This document shows positions 41,671 through 50,807 of a stretch of 58,177 nucleotides of DNA, piece by piece. This DNA comes from SZUA-229 sp964531165. Lineage in GTDB: Bacteria > Pseudomonadota > Gammaproteobacteria > SZUA-229. How positions within the stretch are numbered: position 1 is the first letter of the stretch; each line of letters begins with the position of its first letter. The stretch is taken from NCBI GenBank assembly GCA_964531165.1, contig CAZHEA010000010.1, positions 1 to 58,177 on the forward strand, read 5' to 3'. A model generated the notes under the pieces. It was not told the DNA's origin. It did not search any database and saw nothing but the letters and a program-made list of their open reading frames with translations. The translations under genes and the position numbers were made by a program.

Positions 41671-42773
41671 TGAAATGATATCTGGCGATAGCTGTCACCG
41701 GAAAATCGCTCACTTTCTTCTAGTTCAAATTTTATTGACTGATTTTTAGTTAAACTATATCTACTGCCTAACATAGTTCTTTTACTGATAAATCGTGGAA
41801 AGCTGCTTACATATATATTGCTGTTGTCATCAGATGTATCCTCGATTCTTGTGTAAATATTCCAGCTACCGGTGAGGTTATAATCTGCCATAACATAAAT
41901 ATTAGTGAAGTAACCCATGCTCTGTGAATGGGTTGTCTGGTTTATTGCGGTGCTTTCAATTTTATTTATTTCTGAAGTAATTATAATGTCTTCAAAATCC
42001 CAGTTGATATATGCTCCATAGAGAAATTGTTCGATTTCATCAGGTGCCTGCATTTCATTCGGTATATGGTTAAACGAGGAGTACAGGCCGGTTTCATTGC
42101 CGCCGGAGAATGAATCGAAATGATAAGCCAGTTTAAAGGCGAATGAAGAATCGTGAACTCCCCTGTTGCTTTCAACCAGATCCGGTACATCAAGCCCGTC
42201 TTCGTTCAAACTTGAACCATAGCCAGCACTAATATAATAGGCCACGCCTTCCCGGTGATTAACAGCTGAACCGCCTTCGTACATTAATCCAGTGATATGT
42301 GCAGGTGTTATGCCTCCGGGGGTTTCAAACTCTGCTATAGCCGGCCGGGATATTGTTGGTTGTAGCCAGCCGCCATGATGATACTGGTCTCGCCAGTAAC
42401 TGGCCGGATTGTGACTGCGTCCTAACCAGATTAAGCTATCTGTTGCAAGTAACCAGCCAATTTTGACTCGACCGAAATGGCTTTTTTTATCGTTAGCGAC
42501 GAACTCAGCCAGGACTTTTATATTATCGAAGTTATCGGAATAGAATAGAGTGGCTTTGGGTAATAAGTCATTCTCGGGTAAGCTGGATGTCTGATCAAGA
42601 TCATTTCTTTGAAATGCAGTCAGATCAACGAATAGCAGTCCCTGAGCCTGTGCGCTAAAACCATAAAGTAATAATGCCAGAATGTAGCAATATTTTTTGT
42701 AACTGTTTAAGAATAGCGTTATAAGATTATTATAGAAAATCCCTTTAACGTGTTCTGATTGTCTAAACTCCAT
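41649..42773 (-). CDS. Outer-membrane porin, second module
   Basis: 374 residues from the ATG at 42773, which follows AGGAGAAAAG; an upstream ATG at 42806 has no such site. A hydrophobic signal segment (YCYILALLLYGFSAQAQG) precedes beta-barrel sequence (IKVLAEFVANDKKSHFGRVK then IGWLLATDSLIWLGRSHNP). It ends in QWSLVYP rather than in an aromatic, which is atypical for a BAM substrate. The N-terminal part resembles uncharacterised porins found next to histidine kinases. It opens the operon porin - binding protein - kinase 2. Confidence 0.7.
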   Translation of the reverse strand: MEFRQSEHVKGIFYNNLITLFLNSYKKYCYILALLLYGFSAQAQGLLFVDLTAFQRNDLDQTSSLPENDLLPKATLFYSDNFDNIKVLAEFVANDKKSHFGRVKIGWLLATDSLIWLGRSHNPASYWRDQYHHGGWLQPTISRPAIAEFETPGGITPAHITGLMYEGGSAVNHREGVAYYISAGYGSSLNEDGLDVPDLVESNRGVHDSSFAFKLAYHFDSFSGGNETGLYSSFNHIPNEMQAPDEIEQFLYGAYINWDFEDIIITSEINKIESTAINQTTHSQSMGYFTNIYVMADYNLTGSWNIYTRIEDTSDDNSNIYVSSFPRFISKRTMLGSRYSLTKNQSIKFELEESERFSGDSYRQISFQWSLVYP

Positions 42774-42947
42774 CTTTTCTCCTGAGCGTGTAAACATATG
42801 GTTCACCCGCGCGACTTCTACTGGCTTTTAAAGCTTTCCATAAAATATTTTTAATAGCTGTATTATTTGATGGGCCGGGTTAAAGCAAACGATAACCGGA
42901 GGCATCTTTGGCGTCATTCACAGCTGCCAATAGATAGTATATACATA

Positions 42948-42967
42948 AATAGGGGTTATTACCTATT
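42948..42967. promoter_or_regulatory. Operator candidate B upstream of the porin/kinase operon
   Basis: AATAGGGGTTATTACCTATT; the outer bases extend the arms to ATAAATAGG / CCTATTTAT. It lies 175 bases before the porin start, and on the minus strand TATACT follows shortly, a fair -10. A half-like ATATAGGGATTTAAGG occurs at 43073-43088 towards the divergent small gene. The rest of the 460-base gap shows nothing clear. Confidence 0.55.
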
Positions 42968-43235
42968 TATTCATGCATTGTTAGACAAAAGGTTGGTTTA
43001 GTGTAGGCAGTCTGATTTCCAGCTCTCTGTTACTTATTGATTTATAGGTAAATATTTCAATATATAAATTAGATATAGGGATTTAAGGTATACGGCTTAA
43101 TGTGTATGGCACTGCCTGTTTGTGCTTATTTTTTGTCTCGTAACCCTTTCGTGTATAGATGATTTCATCAATTGTATTAAAAATATAAAGAAACATACTC
43201 AGTTTGAATATATTGCATTCAGCAGGAGAAAGAGT

Positions 43236-43514
43236 ATGGACTTATCAAAATTGATGCTAATGACCGGTGTGAGTATTTTGTTTTCTACTCAGAGTGTGTT
43301 CGCAGATGGGCTGTTAACAATAAAAGATAACAATACGAATTATGTCCAGTGTATGAAGGGTATTAAAGGCGTTGATTTAAAGCTATGTAGTGCAAATAGT
43401 GAAAACTATTGCAACGCTGAAATTGTAAATAATTATTTTATGGCGTCAGCAATTAAATTAAACTGTATCAAAAAATATTCCGGACCGGAGCTTATCTACC
43501 GCTTTAGTTCGTGA
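43236..43514 (+). CDS. Small secreted cysteine-containing protein
   Basis: 92 residues from the ATG at 43236 behind AGGAGAAAGAG; an open frame 114 bases longer has no ribosome site. A signal peptide (to about residue 24, QSVFA) precedes a short mature part with four cysteines (YVQC, LKLC, NYC, LNC) that probably form two disulfides. Unrecognised. It is transcribed away from the porin/kinase operon and may respond to the same signals. Confidence 0.6.
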   Translation: MDLSKLMLMTGVSILFSTQSVFADGLLTIKDNNTNYVQCMKGIKGVDLKLCSANSENYCNAEIVNNYFMASAIKLNCIKKYSGPELIYRFSS

Positions 43515-43581
43515 AAAATACTAATTAATAAGTAAATATCGACGCCTGTAGAGCGTGGTTTTAACCCTTAATAAATATTAT

Positions 43582-46500
43582 TTAACACTCATACTTTTTC
43601 TGATAATACAGAACATAAAGCACTGGAATTAGAAACATTGATACTAAAGGTGCGCTGATCATGCCGCCTATTAGGGGGGCTGCGATTGGAATCATAAGTT
43701 CAGTGCCGGTGCCCTGCTGAATCAGTATGGGTAACAGGCCTCCAATAATAACGGCTACGGTCATGGCTTTAGGGCGAACCCGTTGAATAGCTCCCTGTAA
43801 AACAGCGGCTTTAAACGCCTGCGTCGTTTCTGGTTTTGCGCTCTTAACTGACTGGTTGATATATACCAGCATAATAATACCAAATTCTGCTGCCAGACCG
43901 GCCAGTGCAATAAACCCGATGGCAACCGCGACTGAAAATTGAATATCCATCAGGTAAATTAACCAGAAACCACCGATTAATGAAAAAGGTACTGCCAGCA
44001 TTATTATTACTGGCTCGACCATGTTTCTGAAACTTAAATAGAGTAGAACCAGAATAATAATTAATGTCTGTGGGATAATGCTCATTAATTTTTCACTGGC
44101 GCGTTGCAAATATACATACTGTCCTGCCCATTGCAGGCTATAACTTGCCGGTAGTTTAATGTTGTTTGTAAATGTTTCTTCTGCATCTTTAATAAATGAA
44201 GCCAGTTGATTTTTTGGCAGGTCGATATATATCCAGTTACTCAGCATACCGTTTTCACTTTTAATTAATGCCGGGCCATTCGTCAGTGTTATTTCTGCAA
44301 GTTCACTCAGCGCCAGATGCTCGCCCCGTGATGTAACAATTGGCAGGTCTTTAAGCTTATCAACTGAATTGCGTAATTCCTGGGGGTAGCGAAGATTAAT
44401 CGGGTAGCGTTCTCTGCCTTCTATGGTTTCCGTTAAATTCATCCCGCCGACAGCGGTAGATAAAATATCCTGCACATCGCTTAAATTAAACCAGTGCTGT
44501 CCGGCATTAAAGCGGTCGACTTTAATGTCAATGTAGCGGCCGCTCTGTACTCTTTCAGCGATAACAGAATGTTTTCCGGGGAGGGCTCGGAGTTGTTTTT
44601 CAATTTGTGTAGAAAGTGTTTCTAAGGTGGAAAGATCCGGGCCTGATACTCGCAGCCCCAGTGGTGTTTTCACACCGGTTGAAAGCATATCAATACGCGC
44701 GCTGATTGGCATTAACCAGGCATTAACCAGTCCTGGTACCTGTACGCGTTGGTCCAGTTCCTGCTTGATTTTTTCGATGGTCATGCCCGGGCGCCACTCA
44801 CTTTGTGGTTTAAGTTGAATGGTGGTTTCGAGCATGGTTAAAGGCGCAGGGTCAGTGGCTGTTTCGGCACGCCCGGCTTTACCAAACACGCGCTTTACTT
44901 CCGGTTGTGTTTTTATTAGCCGGTCGGTTTGTTGTAATAGTTCTCGGGCTTTAGCAATGGAAATTCCCGGAAAAGTGGTAGGCATATAGAGCAGATCACC
45001 TTCATTTAATTCCGGCATAAATTCATAACCGGTTTCAGAGAAGGGCCATAGAGACGTGGCGAAAAGCAATAGCATGAGTGCAATGCAGCGAAATGGACTG
45101 TTTACCGCTGTTTGAATGAGCGGGGTATAAAGTTTAATTAAAGTGCGATTAATCCGACTGTCTTTTTCGGCTTTAATATGACCTTTAACCAGTATTATCA
45201 TCAGTGCCGGAACCAGCGTAATGGATAAACCTGCTGCGGCTGCCATGGCGTAGGTTTTAGTAAACGCCAGAGGTGAAAACAGGCGACCTTCCTGTGCCTG
45301 CAATGCAAACACCGGAATGAAACTCAGGGTAATAATTAACAAAGAATAAAATAGAGGTGGACCAACTTCTGTTATGGCTTTTTGTATTGCAGCGAGCCGG
45401 TCACTTTTTTGTAAGCTGTCTTTTTCAATGTGTTTATGCACATTTTCAATCATAACAATGGCCGCATCTACCATTGCGCCAATTGCGATGGCAATTCCCC
45501 CGAGTGACATAATATTTGCATTTATTCCCTGCCAGCGCATGACAATAAATGCAGCCAGAATACCCAGTGGCAAGCTGAGTGCAATTACCAGTGATGAGCG
45601 CAGATTGCCGAGAAAAATAAAACACACCAGCACTACGATTAGCATTTCTTCCAGTAAACGATTCTGTAAATTATTGACGGAGGATTTTATGAGTGTGGAG
45701 CGGTCATAGGTTTCTATAATTTCAACCCCATCAGGCAGGCTTTTGCTGAGCTCTTTAATACGTTTTTTAACGCTTTGAATGGTAGTTAATGCGTTTTCCT
45801 GCCAGCGCATGATAACGATACCGCCTACCACTTCGCCTTCGCCATTCAGTTCGGCGAGACCGCGGCGGCTTTGCGGGCCTTCGCGAACCTCGGCGATATC
45901 TTTTATAAACAGGGAAGTGCCCGCTGTACTTAAACCAACCGGGCCGACATTGAGTAATTCTTCGCGGCTGTTGATATAGCCATGCACCCGGATCATGTAT
46001 TCTGCTTCGGACATTTCAATGACAGATGCGCCACTTTCGCCGTTGCCATTACGAATGGCTTTAATGACATTTTCCAGCGGCAGTAAATTGTAGCGAAGCT
46101 GGTTAGGATCAACAATAACCTGATACTGCTTTACCATGCCGCCTATTGTGGCAACTTCTGAAACACCGGCTAAGGTTTGCAATTCGTACTTTAGAAACCA
46201 GTCCTGTAAGCTGCGAAGTTCAGATAGATCATGCTTTCCACTTCGATCAACCAGTGCATATTCATAAACCCAGCCAACACCACTTGCATCCGGGCCAAGG
46301 CCGGGTTTTACACCGGCCGGTAGCTGACTCTCGGCCTGATTTAAATATTCCAGTACCCGTGACCTTGCCCAGTAAGGGTCGGTGCCGTCTTTAAATAAAA
46401 CATAGATATATGAGTCACCAAAAAACGAATAACCACGCACGGTGGTGGCACCGGGTACACCGGATAAAACACTGGTTAAGGGATAGGTTATCTGATCTTC

Positions 46501-46683
46501 AACAACTTGTGGTGACTGACCGGCATAAGTGGTTTTTACAATAACCTGCACATCAGATAAGTCAGGTACGGCATCAAGTGGAATTTGACGCAGGGCGTCA
46601 ACTCCCCAGAACCCGAGTAATAAACTTAATAAAAATATCAGTGGGCGATTACCTATTGACCAGCGTATTATATTTTCAATCAT
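43582..46683 (-). CDS. cusA: CusA-type heavy-metal RND efflux pump
   Basis: 1033 residues, normal for HME-RND pumps. Twelve membrane helices with two large periplasmic loops are evident. The proton-relay helix reads IAIAIGAMVDAAIVMIENVHK, the form found in CusA (monovalent Cu/Ag) rather than in CzcA. The N-terminus LLGFWGVDALRQIPLDAVPD then LSDVQVIVKTTYAGQSPQVVE is standard. Several periplasmic Met residues fit a methionine relay. The gene starts 9 bases after cusB. No outer-membrane CusC gene is present in the window, so the channel must come from elsewhere. Confidence 0.9.
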   Translation of the reverse strand: MIENIIRWSIGNRPLIFLLSLLLGFWGVDALRQIPLDAVPDLSDVQVIVKTTYAGQSPQVVEDQITYPLTSVLSGVPGATTVRGYSFFGDSYIYVLFKDGTDPYWARSRVLEYLNQAESQLPAGVKPGLGPDASGVGWVYEYALVDRSGKHDLSELRSLQDWFLKYELQTLAGVSEVATIGGMVKQYQVIVDPNQLRYNLLPLENVIKAIRNGNGESGASVIEMSEAEYMIRVHGYINSREELLNVGPVGLSTAGTSLFIKDIAEVREGPQSRRGLAELNGEGEVVGGIVIMRWQENALTTIQSVKKRIKELSKSLPDGVEIIETYDRSTLIKSSVNNLQNRLLEEMLIVVLVCFIFLGNLRSSLVIALSLPLGILAAFIVMRWQGINANIMSLGGIAIAIGAMVDAAIVMIENVHKHIEKDSLQKSDRLAAIQKAITEVGPPLFYSLLIITLSFIPVFALQAQEGRLFSPLAFTKTYAMAAAAGLSITLVPALMIILVKGHIKAEKDSRINRTLIKLYTPLIQTAVNSPFRCIALMLLLFATSLWPFSETGYEFMPELNEGDLLYMPTTFPGISIAKARELLQQTDRLIKTQPEVKRVFGKAGRAETATDPAPLTMLETTIQLKPQSEWRPGMTIEKIKQELDQRVQVPGLVNAWLMPISARIDMLSTGVKTPLGLRVSGPDLSTLETLSTQIEKQLRALPGKHSVIAERVQSGRYIDIKVDRFNAGQHWFNLSDVQDILSTAVGGMNLTETIEGRERYPINLRYPQELRNSVDKLKDLPIVTSRGEHLALSELAEITLTNGPALIKSENGMLSNWIYIDLPKNQLASFIKDAEETFTNNIKLPASYSLQWAGQYVYLQRASEKLMSIIPQTLIIILVLLYLSFRNMVEPVIIMLAVPFSLIGGFWLIYLMDIQFSVAVAIGFIALAGLAAEFGIIMLVYINQSVKSAKPETTQAFKAAVLQGAIQRVRPKAMTVAVIIGGLLPILIQQGTGTELMIPIAAPLIGGMISAPLVSMFLIPVLYVLYYQKKYEC

Positions 46684-46692
46684 ATGTTTTTC

Positions 46693-47922
46693 CTAATGGG
46701 ATGAAGTAGAGACTTCACCGCTTTGCATACGACTGAGTTCGTTTAATAAATTACTTTCAGAGTCCAGTAAAAATTGCCCGCTGGCAACAACTTTCTGGTT
46801 TTCTTTAAGGCCGGATTTTATTTCTACATATGTGTTGTCGGATAACCCAATGGTGACTTTTTGCGGGAAAAAATGCCCGTTATCATCCAGTACAATTACC
46901 CGGTTTTCGATGCCGGTACGAATCACCGAATCGTAAGGTACAGATAAAACATTTTTCTGCGGGTCAGATAAAATAGTAATACTGGTTTGCATGCCGGATC
47001 TTAATTCTATTCCCGGCTGCAGTTTAAAACCGATACGGCTTTTTAAGGTGCGCGAGCGACTGGCAACAATATCATCGACACTTTGTACAACACCGGTCCA
47101 CTCTACACCGGGAACGCTTCGCATATGCATTAATGCGGGCTGGCCGGGTTTAAGCCATTGCCACTGCCCTTCAAACATTTCCGCGTAGGTAATAATAGGG
47201 TAGAGCGGTGCTATTTCCAGTAATACTTCACCGCGTTTTACCGACTGGTTATTTTTGACATTGAGTTTTGATAGCTGGCCATTTTTTTGTGCACGGATAA
47301 TTATATGTTCAATGGTTTTTTTATTTACTTTCAGCTTCTGTATTTCAGCGAGACTCATGCCACTTTGTTTAAGCAGGCTGCTTAGCTGGCGTATCTCATT
47401 CAGGTTACCCTGTTGTATTGCATTAAGCAGTTGTTCCTGCATGGTTAGCCAGGTAGCGGATGAAAGAAGAAGTAGTTGCTCGCCCTTTTTAACATCGGCA
47501 TTAACGTCAGGGGAAAGAACCTTAATGACTTTGGCATCGACCGGTGCGGTAACTTTTTGTGTGCCGAGTTGCTCCAGTTGTTTGATATAGCCATAGGAGT
47601 GAATGGGCCGGTAAATAGTTCTGCGGGTAACGCGGGCCGTTTTTATTCCCAGGTTGTTTTGCATAACATGGCTGATGCTTATTTGCTGATGTGATGATGG
47701 CTGTTGCGGTATTTTTGCGGCTACCAGATCCATGCCGCATATTGGGCAGCTGCCTTTGTGTTCAGCGTGTATGCTGGGGTGCATTGAGCAGGTGTAAGAC
47801 AGTGTCTGGCCGGTAGCAGGTTTTGTGTCCTGCAAATTTTCTGTTTGAAAATAGGCGGGTATATACATGCCGGCGATAAAACCGGCCAATACTAACAGGC
47901 TAACAGGCAATAAATTTTTCAT
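46693..47922 (-). CDS. cusB: CusB-type periplasmic adaptor with metal-binding N-terminus
   Basis: 409 residues. A signal/anchor segment (about 3-22) is followed by a heavy-metal-binding domain, YTCSMHPSIHAEHKGSCPIC then GMDLVAA (about 48-70), as in many CusB-like adaptors. Then come the membrane-fusion-protein parts: lipoyl/barrel-sandwich halves (VTAPVDAKVIKVLSPD…VKKGEQLLLL and NNQSVKRGEVLLEIAPL) around a helical hairpin, and the beta barrel. It bridges CusA to an outer-membrane channel and hands over Cu(I)/Ag(I). Confidence 0.9.
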   Translation of the reverse strand: MKNLLPVSLLVLAGFIAGMYIPAYFQTENLQDTKPATGQTLSYTCSMHPSIHAEHKGSCPICGMDLVAAKIPQQPSSHQQISISHVMQNNLGIKTARVTRRTIYRPIHSYGYIKQLEQLGTQKVTAPVDAKVIKVLSPDVNADVKKGEQLLLLSSATWLTMQEQLLNAIQQGNLNEIRQLSSLLKQSGMSLAEIQKLKVNKKTIEHIIIRAQKNGQLSKLNVKNNQSVKRGEVLLEIAPLYPIITYAEMFEGQWQWLKPGQPALMHMRSVPGVEWTGVVQSVDDIVASRSRTLKSRIGFKLQPGIELRSGMQTSITILSDPQKNVLSVPYDSVIRTGIENRVIVLDDNGHFFPQKVTIGLSDNTYVEIKSGLKENQKVVASGQFLLDSESNLLNELSRMQSGEVSTSSH

Positions 47923-48076
47923 AATTTAAACTTCAGCTGAGTCATACTTTTTATTGTTTTAAGCAAAAGAGGGAAGTGTTGATATTACTATCAGGTAGAA
48001 AATCGAACCAGCAATTTTTTACATAAAAATAAAACGATACGCAAATCTCATGAGGTGTATTAAACGCTTTATAACA

Positions 48077-48110
48077 AAAGGGACCAGGCTATGAAAGCCC
48101 TGGTCCCTTT
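48077..48110 (-). terminator. Terminator after the multicopper oxidase gene
   Basis: Stem AAAGGGACCAGG / CCTGGTCCCTTT (12 bp, perfect) with a 10-base loop, continued by TTTTG on the minus strand. It separates the oxidase from the cusBA unit. Confidence 0.85.
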
Positions 48111-48137
48111 AGCTATTTCCCTATATGTTTCTACTGA

Positions 48138-49628
48138 CTAAGGCTGAACTTCAAAGTTCGCCATCATTGCGAAATCTTCATGTTCAAGGTTATGGCAATG
48201 GAATACATATAGTCCGGTATAGGTATCAAAGCGTCCGATAACCCGCACCGTTGACATGGGGCGTACAACAAATACATCGCGCTCTCCCATATACTCAGTT
48301 CCCGGTTGCTGGCCATTTACATCGAGTACCTGCCACATAATATCGTGGATATGTATCGGATGATTCATCATCGAGCGATTAGTGAGTTCCCATATTTCAG
48401 TGGTTCCCAGCTTTGGATTAACATCAATTCGCTGTGAGTCATAAGAGCGGCCGTTAATCACCCAGCTGCCCCGGCGCATACTAAATGTGAAGCGACGTGT
48501 AACCACCGCATCCGATTCTTTTAGTACTTCAATGTCGGTGCTGAGTACAGCAGGTACCGTGCTGGTGTCTGTTGCGCTGCGCACAACATCAAAGCGCATG
48601 ATTTCAGCGGTGCTGCCTGAGCCATCCAGATTTTGCAGTACCACGCTTTCGCCAACCGGTACCTGTGAGAAATCGATAACGATATCGGCACGGTAGGCGG
48701 GTGACATAAAGATATTATCAACATCAACCGGCGACGGTAATAAACCACCATCAGTACCAATCTGTGTCATCGGCTGGCCATTGCTTAATGAAAGAATATA
48801 TTCACGACGGTTAGAGCCATTCAAAATACGGAAACGGTATTTAGTGTTAGATACTTCAAGATAAGGCTGAGGTGCGCCATTAATAATTAATGTATCACCC
48901 AGTTCGCCAGAACGGTTGCCGGTATAAGCGAATGAACCATCTGAATTGAATGAGCGATCCTGAATAACAAATGCAACTTCATTATCACCGCTAGGTAAGT
49001 TTAATGCCTGTTCAGCATCATCTGTCAGTATGTAGAAGCCAGCAAGGCCTTTGTATACATGCGCTGCAGTTAAGTATTCCGCGTGATCGTGATACCACAG
49101 GGTAGTCGCGCGCTGAATATTTGAATAGGTGTAATCTTTAAAATTGTCCGGTTCAACAAAATCAACCGGGTGTCCATCACTGGCTGCTTCTATATGGCCG
49201 CCGTGTAAATGGGTGGTGATATGTTCCGGTAATGCATTGTACTGACGAATCTTAACTTCACGGCCGCGCTGTGCCACGATGGTTGGGCCGGGCGTGATGC
49301 CATTATAACCCCAGATACGCGTAGTGGTACCGGGTAAAATTTCAACATCAGCTTCCATCTGCGTCATTTCATAATAGTCTGTGGTTGCATCAGAGCTAAT
49401 GGGTTGCAGAACCGGTGGAATAGGCAGAGGAACCTGAAATGCTGCAACGGTTGTGCCGCCGCCACCGCCGCCAGTACCACCACCGCCGCCACCCATGCCA
49501 CCACCACCGCCGCCACCACCACGATGCATGGCACCGGCTGACATGGGCAGAGCCATCGCTGAGCCAGCTGCTAAGGATTTGAGAAACTTACGGCGTTTTT
49601 CTATATTATTTTTATTTTCTTTGCTCAT
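48138..49628 (-). CDS. Tat-exported multicopper oxidase
   Basis: 496 residues. A twin-arginine signal (RRKFLKSLAAGSAMA, residues 12-26) is followed by a striking Gly-rich linker (about 35-58) and three cupredoxin domains. The copper motifs are complete: HLHGGH, WYHDHAE, HPIHIHD and HCHNLEHEDFAMM, the last with a Met as axial type 1 ligand. This is the CueO/bilirubin oxidase/CotA branch. These enzymes oxidise Cu(I) or other metals or phenols with oxygen. The neighbouring cusBA genes favour copper tolerance. An operator like that of the molybdoenzyme operon upstream suggests joint control. Confidence 0.9.
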   Translation of the reverse strand: MSKENKNNIEKRRKFLKSLAAGSAMALPMSAGAMHRGGGGGGGGMGGGGGGTGGGGGGTTVAAFQVPLPIPPVLQPISSDATTDYYEMTQMEADVEILPGTTTRIWGYNGITPGPTIVAQRGREVKIRQYNALPEHITTHLHGGHIEAASDGHPVDFVEPDNFKDYTYSNIQRATTLWYHDHAEYLTAAHVYKGLAGFYILTDDAEQALNLPSGDNEVAFVIQDRSFNSDGSFAYTGNRSGELGDTLIINGAPQPYLEVSNTKYRFRILNGSNRREYILSLSNGQPMTQIGTDGGLLPSPVDVDNIFMSPAYRADIVIDFSQVPVGESVVLQNLDGSGSTAEIMRFDVVRSATDTSTVPAVLSTDIEVLKESDAVVTRRFTFSMRRGSWVINGRSYDSQRIDVNPKLGTTEIWELTNRSMMNHPIHIHDIMWQVLDVNGQQPGTEYMGERDVFVVRPMSTVRVIGRFDTYTGLYVFHCHNLEHEDFAMMANFEVQP

Positions 49629-49773
49629 CTATTTATACCTGTAGGTTTATTCATCTGCATAAAAATTATCAGACTCCCCATTTGGCTAAATAACACCAGC
49701 ATTCTTCTTAGCCATGATCATCCATAAGCTTGTGGGGAAGCGGACAGATTCATCTGTCATGGAATGCATGCTA

Positions 49774-49792
49774 CTAGGGTTAATCCCTATTC
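49774..49792. promoter_or_regulatory. Operator candidate C upstream of the multicopper oxidase
   Basis: ACTAGGGTTAATCCCTATT; the centre TAGGG-TTAAT-CCCTA is a perfect palindrome. It lies about 146 bases before the oxidase start. CATTTGTCACATT sits 9 bases further upstream in the direction of transcription, as an exact copy of the element at the Rieske promoter. Confidence 0.55.
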
Positions 49793-50130
49793 GTATGTAT
49801 CATTTGTCACATTGTTCTTAATAGTTACAAAAAGTAAGGGAATAATCAGTTTGGGTTGAGTGTGAGTAGAAGATTTCCACTATTAAAGTGATTTTTATAC
49901 TGAGCTATTGCTGTTTTTTTTGCTTTGTATCTTGGTCGATATACCTAAATGTTTTTAGCATCTGGTGGCGTTTTATTAACTGATTCACTGTGTCAGTTGC
50001 AATATTGTGATTGTTTTTAACATACTGTTTATTAAGTGAAAAATATTCAATGCTAGTGTTTATATATTCAAGTAGTGCATGTATTTAAAAAGCTTATGTG
50101 ACTTTAGGTACATAAAATAGGCATTTATAC

Positions 50131-50150
50131 CGATAGGGTTACCTGCATAG
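50131..50150. promoter_or_regulatory. Weak operator candidate D in the tatA leader
   Basis: CGATAGGGTTACCTGCATAG contains AGGGTTACC, identical to the centre of site A read on the minus strand, but the right half is poor. It is about 400 bases from tatA, so its target is uncertain. Confidence 0.3.
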
Positions 50151-50553
50151 GAATGTACTTATCTTGCTGAGCCAGAAATGCTGTTTTAAGTAGTCTGGAT
50201 AAATTAATTATAAATTGTATTTTAGCTAAATATAATATTTTGGTATATTTAATTAGTTTTAATTTGGCTCGTTTGTCTTCACGGCATAAAAATTAATAAT
50301 TTATATGTTAAATAATTTAATGATTTTTCAGATTAATGGTGATGTTGCGTAGTAAAAGTCACATACAAGCAGGTAAATACCACTATTATCATAATTACAT
50401 TGAAGGAAGTGCTGGCAGCAATTGATTTTATATTGATGAGCTGTAGGCTGAATACAGAACCGGCAAAGAAATGATGTTGGTCAATTATTCGTTGTATACT
50501 AATATATTACAGTGATTGAACAGTAATAGTTAAATAAGATAGAGGTGATAAAG

Positions 50554-50787
50554 ATGGGAATTAGTATTTGGCAGTTAGCCATTGTTTTAGGTATTGTTAT
50601 TTTATTGTTTGGGACTAAGAAGCTGCGTAATGTTGGCGGTGATATGGGCTCAGCTATCAGTAGTTTTAAGAAAGCCATGAAAGATGGTGCGGCGGATGCA
50701 GATACAGCAACTGATACAAAACTGGAAAGTAAAAATACGTCAGCAATTGAAACGGATATTATATCTGCTGAAAAAAGCCAGGCTTAA
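50554..50787 (+). CDS. tatA: Twin-arginine translocase subunit TatA
   Basis: 77 residues from the ATG at 50554 (MGISIWQLAIVLGIVILLFG), which follows AGAGGTG; a GTG nine bases earlier lies in that site. One N-terminal membrane helix, the hinge FGTKKLRNVGGDMGSAISSF and an amphipathic helix, followed by an Asp/Ala/Thr-rich tail, are diagnostic of TatA. TatA forms the pore that moves folded proteins, such as cofactor-loaded enzymes, across the inner membrane. Two Tat substrates are encoded nearby: the Rieske protein and the multicopper oxidase. Confidence 0.92.
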   Translation: MGISIWQLAIVLGIVILLFGTKKLRNVGGDMGSAISSFKKAMKDGAADADTATDTKLESKNTSAIETDIISAEKSQA

Positions 50788-50807
50788 GCCAATGAAAGTT
50801 ATCACTT

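Larger units (their letters stand above)
49629..50553. other. Long gene-free gap between the oxidase and tatA
   Basis: 925 AT-rich bases between divergent genes. Recognisable items are operator candidates C (49774) and D (50131), the element CATTTGTCACATT (49801-49813), and a possible tatA -10 (TATACT near 50496). I found no coding frame, repeat or RNA gene in the remainder. Confidence 0.5.

Noticed and set aside
43582..47922. Assigning the RND pump to cobalt/zinc/cadmium (czc)
   Set aside because: The proton-relay helix and the adaptor's metal-binding domain fit the Cu/Ag (cus) branch better.
49453..49644. Proline-rich open frame on the plus strand
   Set aside because: It is the complement of the Gly-rich linker of the multicopper oxidase.
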